64,000 nt of DNA from Thermanaerothrix solaris (GCF_032334255.1 NZ_JAUHMF010000001.1:1550001-1614000), one strand, 5' to 3'; positions 50,153-59,047 are shown, counted from the first letter of the stretch. The notes: generated by a model not told the origin, from the sequence alone. Program-made: numbers and translations.

Positions 50153-50827
50153 ATGAGTAAGAACATTCTGTTATTCGGATTAGGTGCTTTAGTGGTGGTG
50201 GGATTGCTCTTCGGAAGCGTCGCCTGGGTGTATGCCCAAGCACCGACCCCGACCACAACCCCTTCTGCCGATGGAACCACCCCGGTGGCCCCCGGCTGGG
50301 GCTGGGGACGACATGGCTGGGGCATGATGGGCGGACGAGGTATGTTTGGCACATGGGGTGGCTACTTGCAGGATGAAATGCTGACCGCCCTGGCCAATAA
50401 ACTGGGAATGAGCGTGGATGACCTCAAAGCCAAGATCCAGTCCGGCACCACCCCGGCGCAACTGGCCCAGGAAAAGGGCCTGACGGCAGCAGAGTTCCGC
50501 ACCCTGATGCAGGAAGCACGCAATGAAGCCCTCGACCTGGCAGTGCAAAACGGCAAACTGACCGCCGAACAGGCCGAGCAAATGAAGCAGGGCACCTGGG
50601 CTTTGGGTTCGTACCTCAAAGATACGTTCTTCGCCACACTGGCCGAAAAATTGGGCCTGACGACAGACCAACTGCAAGCCAAGATTGATGAGGCCCGCAG
50701 CGCTACCCTGGATCGTGCCGTCCAGGAAGGTAAACTGACCAGCCAGCAAGCCGAATGGTTGAAACAGAACGCCCCGCAGGGTGGCTTTGGTTGGGGCTGC
50801 CACGGTGGCCGAGGTTGGGGCTGGTAA
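50153..50827 (+). CDS. Secreted Gly/Trp/His-rich protein with two helical repeats
   Basis: From the ATG at 50153 (GGAGGT upstream) the product has 224 residues: signal peptide (about 1-28, ending VYAQA), a Gly/Trp/His-rich patch (GWGWGRHGWGMMGG), and two helical repeats (about 70-130 and 138-200), each with ALANKLG/TLAEKLGL, LKAKI/LQAKI and GKLTAEQAEQMK/GKLTSQQAEWLK. A final GWGCHGGRGWGW patch mirrors the first. The repeat pattern resembles DUF2680-like surface proteins. His/Trp/Gly patches may bind metals or polyphosphate. A hairpin follows (50875-50904). Function unknown. Confidence 0.78.
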   Translation: MSKNILLFGLGALVVVGLLFGSVAWVYAQAPTPTTTPSADGTTPVAPGWGWGRHGWGMMGGRGMFGTWGGYLQDEMLTALANKLGMSVDDLKAKIQSGTTPAQLAQEKGLTAAEFRTLMQEARNEALDLAVQNGKLTAEQAEQMKQGTWALGSYLKDTFFATLAEKLGLTTDQLQAKIDEARSATLDRAVQEGKLTSQQAEWLKQNAPQGGFGWGCHGGRGWGW

Positions 50828-50874
50828 AAGCAGACCAAGCCAACCCCCACGCGTCACCCCCGCTGACGCTGCAA

Positions 50875-50904
50875 GAGCGGTTGCCGTACTCCCGGCAGCC
50901 GCTC
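50875..50904. terminator. Hairpin between convergent genes
   Basis: GAGCGGTTGCCG (50875-50886) pairs with CGGCAGCCGCTC (50893-50904), 11 Watson-Crick pairs plus one G-U pair and a 6-nt loop, with GCGGTTATT after it. Probably serves both the secreted protein gene and the oxidoreductase gene. Confidence 0.6.
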
Positions 50905-50951
50905 GCGGTTATTAAAAGTTACCCATAAGACAACGTTCTATCCTGGTGGGC

Positions 50952-52244
50952 TCAACGAGCCATCAAGTGGTGGGCTAAACGTTTTGCTAAGGCGACGATG
51001 GTCAGGATAGGGGGAAGGCCGGGGGATTGGGGTAACACACTGGCATCGCACACATAAAGATTGTCAATCTCGGTCATCAAATCTGAATTGACTATACGAC
51101 CGATGGCTGCGGTACCGCCAACATGAGCACCTTGGGGCAAAGAATGGCGAATGGAATCGGGGCGCGCGCCGGCGCGAATTAAGATGTCCCTGGTCATTTG
51201 GGTGCCGGTCCTGAGTTTCTCCTGATCCGCCGGAGTGACCGCTTTTGAAACCGTGCCATTGGCAAATACCTGGCCTGAAGCCTCATCAGAGATCTTTGTC
51301 ATTATTCCGATCAGACGGTTGGCTGGCAACGTGTAGCCCTCGAATCCAAGTTCAATCAGGCGTACCTCGCGGGGGTGGTTGATATAGGTCGAAAGCAAGA
51401 ATCCCTGTTCCGCATGGTGTTCCAGATCCACTAGTGCCATTTGTGGCTCGTTGAGCATGCCAAAGTCTTCGGTTACTCCATAGGTATTGACCAGCAAATC
51501 CACAAACAGGTTACTACCTGCCGAGGAAATTCCTGTCTTTTGAAGGATAATAGGAGTCCCAATGCCACCCGCGGCTAAGATGATGGTTTCGGCATAAATC
51601 TCGGTTTCACCCTGGGGACTTTTCACAGCAACGCCGATTGCCTGTCCATTGTGGGTGAGCACATATTGGACAGTGGTATTAAACATCACCTCAGCCCCAA
51701 GTTGTTGGGCTTCGCGCAGATAGTCAAACGCCGTCCATTTTGCGTTTTTGGAACAGCCGAGTGAGCAATGCCCACAGGCCTTGCAGATTTCCGGATCTAT
51801 GAATTTAGGCATGGCTTCCATGTGGTGCCCCAGAGCCTGAGCAGCGGCGCGGATGCGGTGCCCCCCTGGCGATAACAAATGCTCTGGGAGAGGAGCAATT
51901 CCCATTTCATGCTCGGCTTCCGTAAACTCCTTATCCAGATTTATGCCGTAATTTGCTAATTCACGCTCAAGACAGCGCACACCGTTACCAGCGGCGACCA
52001 TGGTGGTACCCCCAGCCATTAAAGTACGCCAAAGAATAATACCTTGCTTAGATTTTTTTGGAATGCGGGTAATCTTATTAGCATCAAAGAACGAAAGCGC
52101 ACTTAGGAACGTACCCATCGAGGTCTCAATTTTACCCCTCTCAATAATCATCACCGATTGCCCCCGTTTAGCCAACTCACAGGCTACCGTTGCGCCACCC
52201 GCGCCCGAGCCTACAACCAAGTATGGATATGTTAAATTTGACAT
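50952..52244 (-). CDS. GMC-type FAD oxidoreductase with a ferredoxin-like Cys cluster
   Basis: The 430-residue flavoprotein has an N-terminal FAD fold (YLVVGSGAGGATVACELAKRG), AGGTTMVAAGNGVR, and a C-terminal GGTAAIGRIVNSDL...LYVCDASVLPQSPG...ILTIVALA segment like GMC oxidoreductases (cholesterol oxidase group). Residues Cys154, 157, 160 and 164 (CKACGHCSLGC) form a CxxCxxCxxxC pattern able to hold a [4Fe-4S] cluster, suggesting electrons leave through Fe-S rather than to oxygen. The gene is visibly more AT-rich than its neighbours and stands alone between non-coding gaps, suggesting recent transfer. Substrate unknown. Confidence 0.82.
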   Translation of the reverse strand: MSNLTYPYLVVGSGAGGATVACELAKRGQSVMIIERGKIETSMGTFLSALSFFDANKITRIPKKSKQGIILWRTLMAGGTTMVAAGNGVRCLERELANYGINLDKEFTEAEHEMGIAPLPEHLLSPGGHRIRAAAQALGHHMEAMPKFIDPEICKACGHCSLGCSKNAKWTAFDYLREAQQLGAEVMFNTTVQYVLTHNGQAIGVAVKSPQGETEIYAETIILAAGGIGTPIILQKTGISSAGSNLFVDLLVNTYGVTEDFGMLNEPQMALVDLEHHAEQGFLLSTYINHPREVRLIELGFEGYTLPANRLIGIMTKISDEASGQVFANGTVSKAVTPADQEKLRTGTQMTRDILIRAGARPDSIRHSLPQGAHVGGTAAIGRIVNSDLMTEIDNLYVCDASVLPQSPGLPPILTIVALAKRLAHHLMAR

Positions 52245-52434
52245 AGTGGTTTACCTCTCAGATCATTTGGCAATAAATCCCCCCTCTACCTCCCACCATG
52301 GATGTTTTTTGGGGTCGAAAATGATGCATCTCAAGCATAGCACGAGATGGAGGTAATTTCAACTATTTGTCTAGACATTTTATCTGTTTCGCCGAGGTTT
52401 CCCTTACACTTCTGCAAAGCCAGTGGGGGCATGC
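52245..52434. other. Non-coding spacer upstream of the GMC oxidoreductase
   Basis: AT-richer than the surroundings and without a coding frame I can support. It should hold the minus-strand promoter of the oxidoreductase gene, but no clear -35/-10 pair stands out. Confidence 0.4.
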
Positions 52435-52463
52435 TTGACACTAACCTGGGGCTGTGCTAAATT
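52435..52463 (+). promoter_or_regulatory. Promoter of the Roadblock/V4R operon
   Basis: TTGACA (52435-52440), 17 bp, TAAATT (52458-52463), with TGC just before the -10. The predicted leader is about 55 nt and ends in AAGGAG before a TTG start. Confidence 0.75.
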
Positions 52464-52526
52464 AGTAAGCGTCAAACTCGCTTCCCCGTTATCCGTGTGA
52501 ATTTTGCATAAAAAGGAGATGCCGCC

Positions 52527-52898
52527 TTGACCAAGTCTCGCACTCAACTCATGGTGGAGCGGTTACGCGAATTGCAGGCATCCTCGCCCGATATCGAAGC
52601 CTCGGCGGTGGTCAGCCTGGATGGGCTGACGATTGCCTCGGCGCTCCCCCAGGGCGTGGAAGAGGACCGCGTCTCGGCTATGTCGGCGGCGATGCTCTCG
52701 CTGGGTGAACGCATCGCCAATGAATTAGGGCGGGGAGCCCTGGATCAGGTGTACATCAAGGGCCAGAAGGGCTATGTGGTGCTGATGTCGGTCGGTGAAG
52801 AAGCCGTTCTTACCGCCCTGGCGCGCGAACAGGCTAAACTGGGCTTGATCTTCCTGGATATGCGCCGCGCCGCCGAAGACCTCGCCAAGTTGATCTGA
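52527..52898 (+). CDS. Roadblock/LC7 domain protein
   Basis: The 123-residue product starts at a TTG with AAGGAG nine bases upstream. It is a single Roadblock/LC7 domain: SSPDIEASAVVSLDGLTIASALP, AAMLSLGERIANELG, DQVYIKGQKGYVVLMSVG and AVLTALAREQAKLGLIFLDMRRA. In MglB-like proteins this fold regulates a Ras-like GTPase; no GTPase gene is adjacent. It leads a four-gene operon with V4R, response-regulator and GT2 genes (10 bp to the next gene). Confidence 0.9.
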   Translation: MTKSRTQLMVERLRELQASSPDIEASAVVSLDGLTIASALPQGVEEDRVSAMSAAMLSLGERIANELGRGALDQVYIKGQKGYVVLMSVGEEAVLTALAREQAKLGLIFLDMRRAAEDLAKLI

Positions 52899-52907
52899 GT
52901 CCCGACC

Positions 52908-53540
52908 ATGGAAGCAATCCCGAAAAGCGGTTATTACTATCCTAACAAGATCGCCCGCATTGCTCTGCTGGCACTTGAAGACGTCATGGGGAAGAACGGG
53001 GTTAATGCCATCCTCAACCTGGCTAATCTTCAGCACCTGATTGATAATTACCCCCCGGATAACCTGGAACGCCAGTTTGACTTTGCCGACTTTTCGGCCA
53101 TCAACGGCGCATTGGAAGAGATGTACGGCCCACGCGGCGGCCGCGGGCTGGCCTTGCGCGCCGGACGGGCAACCTTCCAAGACGGTCTGCGCCATTTCGG
53201 CGCCCTGGCCGGCGTGGGCGACCTAGCCTTTAAAGTCCTGCCATTGCAGGCGAAACTGCGCATCGGCCTACCGGCAATGGCCAAGATTTTCAGCACCACC
53301 AGCGATCAATACTCCACGGTAGAGGAAAAAGACACCCATTTTGTGTACACCATCCACCGTTGTCCGGTGTGCTGGGGGCGCAAGAGCGACCGCCCCGATT
53401 GTTACATGGCGGTCGGCCTGCTCCAGGAGGGCCTAAAATGGGTCTCAGGTGGGCAGGAATTCCGGGTTAATGAGTCCAAGTGCATTGCCATGGGCGATGC
53501 GGTGTGTGAGTTCGTCATCTTCAAAGAGCCGCTCGGCTGA
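52908..53540 (+). CDS. V4R-domain protein
   Basis: The 210-residue product has an N-terminal helical part (GYYYPNKIARIALLALEDVMG) and a C-terminal V4R (4-vinyl-reductase-like) domain (about 130-205) with HRCPVCWGRKSDRPDC, LLQEGLKWVSGGQEF and CIAMGDAVCEFVI. The Cys residues of the V4R fold often bind zinc or a hydrocarbon ligand. Next to Roadblock and response-regulator genes it probably acts as the ligand sensor. It is followed after 2 bp by the response regulator. Confidence 0.85.
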   Translation: MEAIPKSGYYYPNKIARIALLALEDVMGKNGVNAILNLANLQHLIDNYPPDNLERQFDFADFSAINGALEEMYGPRGGRGLALRAGRATFQDGLRHFGALAGVGDLAFKVLPLQAKLRIGLPAMAKIFSTTSDQYSTVEEKDTHFVYTIHRCPVCWGRKSDRPDCYMAVGLLQEGLKWVSGGQEFRVNESKCIAMGDAVCEFVIFKEPLG

Positions 53541-53542
53541 AC

Positions 53543-54409
53543 ATGCGCGAGATCCCTTCTACACTGTTGATTGTCGAAGATGACCTGGACGTGGCCGAGA
53601 TGCTGGCCACGTTTTTCACCGCGCAGGGTTATCGCGTGTTAACGGCCAACTGGGGTGAGGACGGGGTGACCACGGCCACCGACCAGGTACCCCACCTGGT
53701 AATCCTGGATATTCGCTTGCCGGACATTGATGGCTTCGAAGTCGCGCGGCGCTTGCGGGCGCAGCGCCGCACCCGCCACATCCCGATCCTCTTCCTGACC
53801 GAGAAGCGCGAACGGCGCGATAAACTGCAAGGACTTCAATTGGAAGCCGATGACTATATCACCAAGCCTTTCGACATCCGCGAACTGGGGCTGCGGGTTC
53901 GTAATGCCCTGCAACGCGCCCAACGCGAATCGCTCACCCACGCGGTGACCGGGTTGCCCCAAGGCGTGCTGGTGGATGAAGCCCTGGCCCAATGGCTGGC
54001 CAGCCAGCCCGCCCCGCCGCTGTGGGTGGTGGGATTACGTCACCTGGATGCCTTCCGTGAGGCCTACGGCATTATCGCCGCCGATGATGCACTGCGTGCT
54101 GTGGCGCTACTGTTAGGACAGCAACTTCCCAGCGGGCCTGAGCATACCGCCTTCTTGGGGCATCTGGATAGCACGGTGTGGGTGTTGATCGGTGCCCCTG
54201 AAGCCAAAAGTGGCTTTGGCGAGCGCCTCACGCGGCAGTTGGAACAAGCCCTGCGGCTCTTTTACCGCAGTGATGATCTGGATGCCGGGCGTTTCGAAGG
54301 CGCGCGCCTGGATGTGGCGGTCAGACCTTTTGCTCCGCCAACCACCCCAACCACCGTTACCGCTTTACGCACGGCCTTGTTGGGGCTGATGGAGACTAAT
54401 AACAAATGA
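53543..54409 (+). CDS. Response regulator with degenerate GGDEF domain
   Basis: The 288-residue product has a receiver domain (about 8-122; acidic EDD and phospho-Asp in LVILDIRLPDIDGFE, Lys in YITKPFD). Residues about 130-285 follow the outline of a GGDEF domain (THAVTGLPQGVLVDEALAQWL, RHLDAFREAYGIIAADDALRAVA) but the catalytic GGDEF signature is replaced near FLGHLDSTVWVLIGAP, so it should not make c-di-GMP. It may bind nucleotide or partners instead. It starts 2 bp after the V4R gene and overlaps the GT2 gene by 4 bp (ATGA). Confidence 0.88.
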   Translation: MREIPSTLLIVEDDLDVAEMLATFFTAQGYRVLTANWGEDGVTTATDQVPHLVILDIRLPDIDGFEVARRLRAQRRTRHIPILFLTEKRERRDKLQGLQLEADDYITKPFDIRELGLRVRNALQRAQRESLTHAVTGLPQGVLVDEALAQWLASQPAPPLWVVGLRHLDAFREAYGIIAADDALRAVALLLGQQLPSGPEHTAFLGHLDSTVWVLIGAPEAKSGFGERLTRQLEQALRLFYRSDDLDAGRFEGARLDVAVRPFAPPTTPTTVTALRTALLGLMETNNK

Positions 54410-55161
54410 GAATCACCCTGGTCATCCCCACCTACAACGAAGCTGAAAACCTGCCCCACCTGGCCGAAGCCCTGTTTGATCTGCCCCTTCCCGAACTGCG
54501 CCTGCTGGTGGTGGATGATGCCAGCCCCGATGGCACCGGGCAGATCGCTGAAGGGCTCAACGCGCGCTGGCCGGGGCGGGTGCGCGTGCTACACCGCGCG
54601 GGAAAACTCGGCCTGGGCACGGCGTATATCCAGGGCTTCCGCCTGGCTATGGAGGAGGCTGACGCCATCGGCCAGATGGACGCCGATTTTTCGCACCCAC
54701 CAGCAAAGGTGGTGGAACTGGCGGCGGCGCTGGAGACCTGTGACCTGGCGATTGGGTCGCGCTATGTGCCCGGCGGCTCACTGGACGAGCGCTGGCCATT
54801 CTGGCGGCGCTGGCTCTCCGGTTTCGGCAACGCTTACGCGCGCACCATCCTGGGCCTACCGCTCCGGGATGCCACCGGTGGCTTTCGCTTATGGCGGCGC
54901 GAGGCGTTGCAGCGCCTGCCCTTGGAACGCGTGCGCTCGAACGGTTATGTCTTTCAGGTGGAGATGGCTTACCTGGCGCACTTGTACGGGCTACGCATCC
55001 GCGAAATCCCGATTCATTTTGCTGACCGGCGCTGGGGGCAATCCAAGATGAACCTGCGCATCCAGGTCGAAGCCGCCTACCGGGTGTGGCTACTGCTGAG
55101 CCAGTACGCCGATATACGACAGCAGCGGAAATCGGTTCAGAGCAAACCCTCCACGCGTTAG
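54406..55161 (+). CDS. GT2 glycosyltransferase, dolichol-phosphate-mannose synthase-like
   Basis: The 251-residue product is a GT-A enzyme: LVIPTYNEAENLPHL, LLVVDDASPDGT, GLGTAYIQGFRLA, IGQMDADFSHPP (the DxD metal site), VPGGS, DATGGFRLWRREAL and VEMAYLAHLYG with a final YRVWLL. These are the motifs of polyprenol-phosphate mannose/glucose synthases without the C-terminal membrane anchor. It would load a sugar onto a polyprenol carrier for GT-C enzymes such as the protein at 57.4-59.0 kb. It is last in the signalling operon and converges with rsmA (4-bp overlap). Confidence 0.9.
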   Translation: MRITLVIPTYNEAENLPHLAEALFDLPLPELRLLVVDDASPDGTGQIAEGLNARWPGRVRVLHRAGKLGLGTAYIQGFRLAMEEADAIGQMDADFSHPPAKVVELAAALETCDLAIGSRYVPGGSLDERWPFWRRWLSGFGNAYARTILGLPLRDATGGFRLWRREALQRLPLERVRSNGYVFQVEMAYLAHLYGLRIREIPIHFADRRWGQSKMNLRIQVEAAYRVWLLLSQYADIRQQRKSVQSKPSTR

Positions 55162-56012
55162 CCTTCTAAGCAATGATACGCCTGGAGCACCCGCTCCCAT
55201 TCCTCTAAATTGAGCGTCTCGGCACGGCGGCGCGGGTCAATCTCCGCTTGCTGAAGCAGGATTTCGACCCGAGCGGGCGGCCATCCCAATCCTGCCGCCA
55301 GGGCGTTGCGCAGCGTCTTGCGGCGCTGGGCAAACGCTGCCTGCGCCAGGGAAAAGAAGGTCGGCAGTTCCTCCGCCGGCAAGCGCGGCTGGGGGTATAA
55401 ATCCACGCGCAAAATGGTCGAGTCCACCTTGGGCGGCGGGTAAAATGCACCGGCCGGGATACGCCCAACCGGGCGAGGTTGACCGTAGACCTGCACGCTG
55501 AGCGCCAGCAGGCTCAAGTCTCCCGGCTTGGCGCAGATGCGTTCGGCAACCTCGCGCTGCACCGTCAGCACCAGGCGCTGGGGGCGTACCGTGCCCTCCA
55601 ACAGGCGGCGGATGAGCGCCGACGTGATGTAGTAGGGGATATTGGCCACCACCAGCAGGGGATCGGCATTCGCCAGCCAGGGCGCCAGGTCGAGGGTCAG
55701 GATATCACCCTGGAGCAGGATGACGTTGCTTGCCCCAGCCAGCACCTCGTGCAAAAGCGGGATCAGCCGTCCATCCAGTTCTACCGCCACCACGCGCCGA
55801 GCGGCGTGAGCCAGGTAACGGGTCAAGGTGCCCAGCCCGGCCCCCACCTCTAACACGGTGGCGTGGGGGGGAATCTCCGCTGCGGCAACAATGCGCTGCA
55901 AGACGTTGGGGTCATAGAGGAAGTTTTGCCCCAACGACTTTTTGGGCTGCAAGCCGTGCTGGCGGAGCAACTGCGGCACGTTGAGCGGGGGCAAGGTTAC
56001 GGCAGGATCCAT
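55158..56012 (-). CDS. rsmA: 16S rRNA dimethyladenosine transferase
   Basis: The 284-residue product dimethylates two adenosines in helix 45 of 16S rRNA. Motifs: KKSLGQNFLYDPNVLQ at the N-terminus, VLEVGAGLGTLT (motif I), VVANIPYYITSALI (NIPY, catalytic), and VQREVAERICAKPG. The C-terminal helical domain with FAQRRKTLRNAL is typical. The G5/3D protein gene ends inside its start (16-bp overlap), matching the known tendency of yabE-like and ksgA genes to be neighbours. Confidence 0.94.
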   Translation of the reverse strand: MDPAVTLPPLNVPQLLRQHGLQPKKSLGQNFLYDPNVLQRIVAAAEIPPHATVLEVGAGLGTLTRYLAHAARRVVAVELDGRLIPLLHEVLAGASNVILLQGDILTLDLAPWLANADPLLVVANIPYYITSALIRRLLEGTVRPQRLVLTVQREVAERICAKPGDLSLLALSVQVYGQPRPVGRIPAGAFYPPPKVDSTILRVDLYPQPRLPAEELPTFFSLAQAAFAQRRKTLRNALAAGLGWPPARVEILLQQAEIDPRRRAETLNLEEWERVLQAYHCLEG

Positions 56013-57400
56013 GGGATGGCACTCGGTACCGGGGTGAGGAAGTAAATCGTCACATACTGATGCCAGGGCTGGTAGTCGTCATCGCTGTAGCCCAGGTCTA
56101 TCCAGTAGCGCCCGGGGATACCCCCACCGACATCGGCCACCACGCCGATGCCATAACCGGGCACGTACAGGCGCTGGCCCAACATCCAGGAATACCAGGC
56201 CCGGGTCACGGCAATGATGCCATGTTGGAGGGGCAACCCGCTGGCGGTCGCCGTCGAACAGCGCGAAACGCCCAAGCGGCAGGGGGAGTAGGACGTGGCA
56301 TACACGGTCACCGCGCGCCAGTATTCCAGCGTGCCTTGCGGAGTCTCCAGGGTGCGGATGACCACTTTGGTGCCGTAGCCCATACGCTGGGGCTTGGGTT
56401 CTTTGGCCACCCAGCGCGCCTCCAACGTTCGTCCCACTTCCTGACCATCCTCATAGCGCACGCGCAGGCGCGAGACCTCAACGCCGTATTCGCCGGGCAC
56501 GATCACCCGGCGCTGGTCTAACTCGGTTTCAGGGTCGGGCTCATATTCATTTTTGAAGGGCAGTATCTCTTGTTCCAAAACCACTTCCTCGCGCACCCGC
56601 ACCACGCGGATCCGACCATCTACCGGCACGGGCTGATCCTCTGCCGGCTGGCTGTAATCCAACCCTTGCAGGGCGATACCGGCGGCGGCCAGGGCATCGC
56701 CTACCGTGGCAGCGGCACTACGCAGAGTCAGGGTTTGTCCATCCACCTGGATCTGAAGGGGGCGCGCCCGTTGCACCGTCACGGTCAAATCGGGGGTGAG
56801 CGGCGTTTCGGCCGCCGGGCTGATCTGATCCCCCGGATTCAGGTCAAGCGCGCATTCGGCCAGCGCCTCGCTCAGGGTGAACGCCGCCGAGTAGCAAACC
56901 CCTGCGGTGCCATCGGCCTGCCAATGGATGGGCACGGCGCGGCGCACCATCAAATGATAAACCGGGGCGGGTGGTAAGGGCAGATAGGGGTCCACCATCT
57001 GTCCGTCCCGGTAAATGCGGTCGCCGGGGAAGAGACGCACGCCTGCCTGTTCAAGCAGATTGGCTGGGATACGTTCGACGCTGCGCAACGCCATGCCCTG
57101 CTGTTCCGGCCAGATTGCCAAGGTCACCGGGCGGGCATGTTCCAGGCTCAGCGTGCCCTGCCACCAGGGTGCCCACAGCGGACGCGCCGGCAGCCAGCGA
57201 TCACCGGGCTGGGGCGACGCCACCGCCCCTAACACCTTGCCCAGGGTGAGCGCGCGTGTGCGCACCACCCACCAGGTGCCATCCACGCGCAGGGGGATGT
57301 CACGCTCCAGTCCAAACCAGAGCAACGCCCCGCCCGCTACCATGCACAGCAGGCTGAGGGCCAGTACGCGTTGCCAGGAATGCCTGAGGAAGGCTTTCAT
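55997..57400 (-). CDS. YabE-like cell wall protein with DUF348, G5 and 3D domains
   Basis: From the ATG at 57400 the product has 467 residues: one N-terminal membrane helix, DUF348-type repeats (about 30-95, then 155-240, with SAAATVGDALAAAGI), a G5 domain (about 250-340, with EVVLEQEILPFKNEYEPD), and a C-terminal 3D barrel (about 360-450) with three Asp positions including VADVGGG and WIDLGYS. Related proteins are resuscitation-promoting/lytic transglycosylase-like. It lacks rnmV between itself and rsmA. The start is close to a TACAAT -10 box and GGGGG. Confidence 0.85.
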   Translation of the reverse strand: MKAFLRHSWQRVLALSLLCMVAGGALLWFGLERDIPLRVDGTWWVVRTRALTLGKVLGAVASPQPGDRWLPARPLWAPWWQGTLSLEHARPVTLAIWPEQQGMALRSVERIPANLLEQAGVRLFPGDRIYRDGQMVDPYLPLPPAPVYHLMVRRAVPIHWQADGTAGVCYSAAFTLSEALAECALDLNPGDQISPAAETPLTPDLTVTVQRARPLQIQVDGQTLTLRSAAATVGDALAAAGIALQGLDYSQPAEDQPVPVDGRIRVVRVREEVVLEQEILPFKNEYEPDPETELDQRRVIVPGEYGVEVSRLRVRYEDGQEVGRTLEARWVAKEPKPQRMGYGTKVVIRTLETPQGTLEYWRAVTVYATSYSPCRLGVSRCSTATASGLPLQHGIIAVTRAWYSWMLGQRLYVPGYGIGVVADVGGGIPGRYWIDLGYSDDDYQPWHQYVTIYFLTPVPSAIPWILP

Positions 57401-57407
57401 GCCCCCT

Positions 57408-57413
57408 ATTGTA
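57408..57413 (-). promoter_or_regulatory. -10 box of the G5/3D gene
   Basis: TACAAT on the minus strand ends seven bases before the ATG at 57400; GGGGG overlaps the gap. Transcription would begin next to the start codon, suggesting leaderless or nearly leaderless mRNA. Confidence 0.4.
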
Positions 57414-57439
57414 CCTTGAAGGCGGTTAGCAGGGTTCAT

Positions 57440-59047
57440 CTAGGGATTTAGGTAATCCCCGCGCTGCTGCACCAATGCCGGCAAATACGGCGCAAAGGTA
57501 CGCAAGTTGGTGCGCAAGGTGGCCGCTGTATCGGCGCGGGGCGCCAGGAAGGTGACTGTATCATCGCCGCAGATCAGGTTCTCGGGGATGGTCCACTCCC
57601 CCACGATTTGCCACGCGGCAGGCAATTCTTCCGGAAACCAAGCGGTGTAAATCATCACTGCGTCAGCCCGGCGGGTGAGGTCGGATATGATCTGCGGCCC
57701 AAAGGTGCCGTTCAAACGGGCCTGGGCAACCTCTCGCGTCGCCAGCCCGGCCAGATCCACCACGTGGGCATCGGTGAAGTAAGACACGGCGCCGATGTCG
57801 TTCAGCACCACCGTGCTCTGGTTGTAAAACTGGCGCACAAAGCGCGCCATCTGCACTTGCTGGTGATAAATGTTCGTGGTTGCGCGCGGCGTGTTCAATG
57901 TCATGTAGCCGCCGGCCAGCACCGCCAGCGCCAGGATCAGCGCCGCTACCAGCGCCTGGGCAGTGTGCGCCAGGGCCGGCGTGGAGAACCAGCGCCGCAG
58001 GTCGAGGTTGAAGAGCGGTCCGGCTAAGACCAACAGACTGCTCGCCACCAGGTAAGCCTGATAGCGCATCATCGGGCCCACCGCGGCCAGGGCGAGGTGG
58101 AGCAGCGAGGTGCCCAACACTACCAGCATGAGCATCACCTCACCATTCAGACGCTGGGCGCGCTTCCATTGGGTTATTAGGCCGATCAGCAATCCCAAGA
58201 GCAGGAAGCCCATCTGCGGCGCCAGGGCCAGGTTGGTTAAAAATCGCCTTAGAATGAGCGAGAACAGGCTGACCGGCCCCAGTCCGCTGCCCAATGATCC
58301 CTTGACCAGCACCGAACTGGGCAGAAACCACCAGCCCTGCCGGACGTACCACAGGCCAAGCGCGGCTACCGGCAATGCCGCCAGCGCCACTAAGCCTATC
58401 CCCAGCCCCCAGCGGCGGCGAAAGATCAACAGCCCTGCCGTCACCGCCACCAGGAACAATCCCTCGTAGCGCACCAGCGGCAATAGCGCCGCCAATCCCA
58501 GGAGCAAGCCCCGCGTCTTTGACGCCTGAGGGGTCTCCCAGACGGTTTCCAGGGCCAGCAGGAACGCCAGCATGACCACGGTGTGTAGAATATGCTCCAT
58601 GCCGCTAAAGACCATGGGCACAAGGGGCATGGCAACGATCAGCAAGCACAACGCCAGCACCCGTTGAGGGACGGTTAACCCGCGGCGACACAAGAAGCGT
58701 TCGCCCAGGATCAGCAGTGCCACCCCCAGCGCCAGGTTGTACCAAAAGGGGAGGCTGGCGTGATTGCCGACCAGGCGCATCCCCAGCGCCAGCATGGCCG
58801 TCCACAACGGCGAGGATGAGGAGGCCGAGAATGCGTAACGCGTCACCCCCCACACGCCGTGAAAGGCCAGGTTTTTGGCCATCGCCAGGTGAATGTAAGC
58901 ATCGTCTTGGGCGTAGATGAGATGACCATCATTACGCCGGAGGGCGATCAGCATGGTCACCGCAGTAAGCAGGCCGAAAACGCCCAGCGGGATCAACCAA
59001 CCCCAGATGTTTCGCAAATGCGAAGGCGTTTCCTTTTGACTCATCAC
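57440..59047 (-). CDS. GT-C-like polytopic membrane glycosyltransferase
   Basis: The 535-residue product has about eleven transmembrane helices followed by a C-terminal extracytoplasmic part (about 420-535). The first loop contains DDAYIHLAMAKN, matching the acidic first-loop motif of GT-C enzymes that use polyprenol-phosphate sugars. The C-terminal VVLNDIGAVSYFTDAHVVDLAGLA segment is common in such bacterial proteins. It likely adds a sugar from a polyprenol carrier to a surface acceptor, possibly using the product of the GT2 gene at 54.4 kb. Start is GTG at 59047 or ATG at 59044; the latter is 7 bases from TAAAAT. Confidence 0.78.
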   Translation of the reverse strand: MMSQKETPSHLRNIWGWLIPLGVFGLLTAVTMLIALRRNDGHLIYAQDDAYIHLAMAKNLAFHGVWGVTRYAFSASSSSPLWTAMLALGMRLVGNHASLPFWYNLALGVALLILGERFLCRRGLTVPQRVLALCLLIVAMPLVPMVFSGMEHILHTVVMLAFLLALETVWETPQASKTRGLLLGLAALLPLVRYEGLFLVAVTAGLLIFRRRWGLGIGLVALAALPVAALGLWYVRQGWWFLPSSVLVKGSLGSGLGPVSLFSLILRRFLTNLALAPQMGFLLLGLLIGLITQWKRAQRLNGEVMLMLVVLGTSLLHLALAAVGPMMRYQAYLVASSLLVLAGPLFNLDLRRWFSTPALAHTAQALVAALILALAVLAGGYMTLNTPRATTNIYHQQVQMARFVRQFYNQSTVVLNDIGAVSYFTDAHVVDLAGLATREVAQARLNGTFGPQIISDLTRRADAVMIYTAWFPEELPAAWQIVGEWTIPENLICGDDTVTFLAPRADTAATLRTNLRTFAPYLPALVQQRGDYLNP

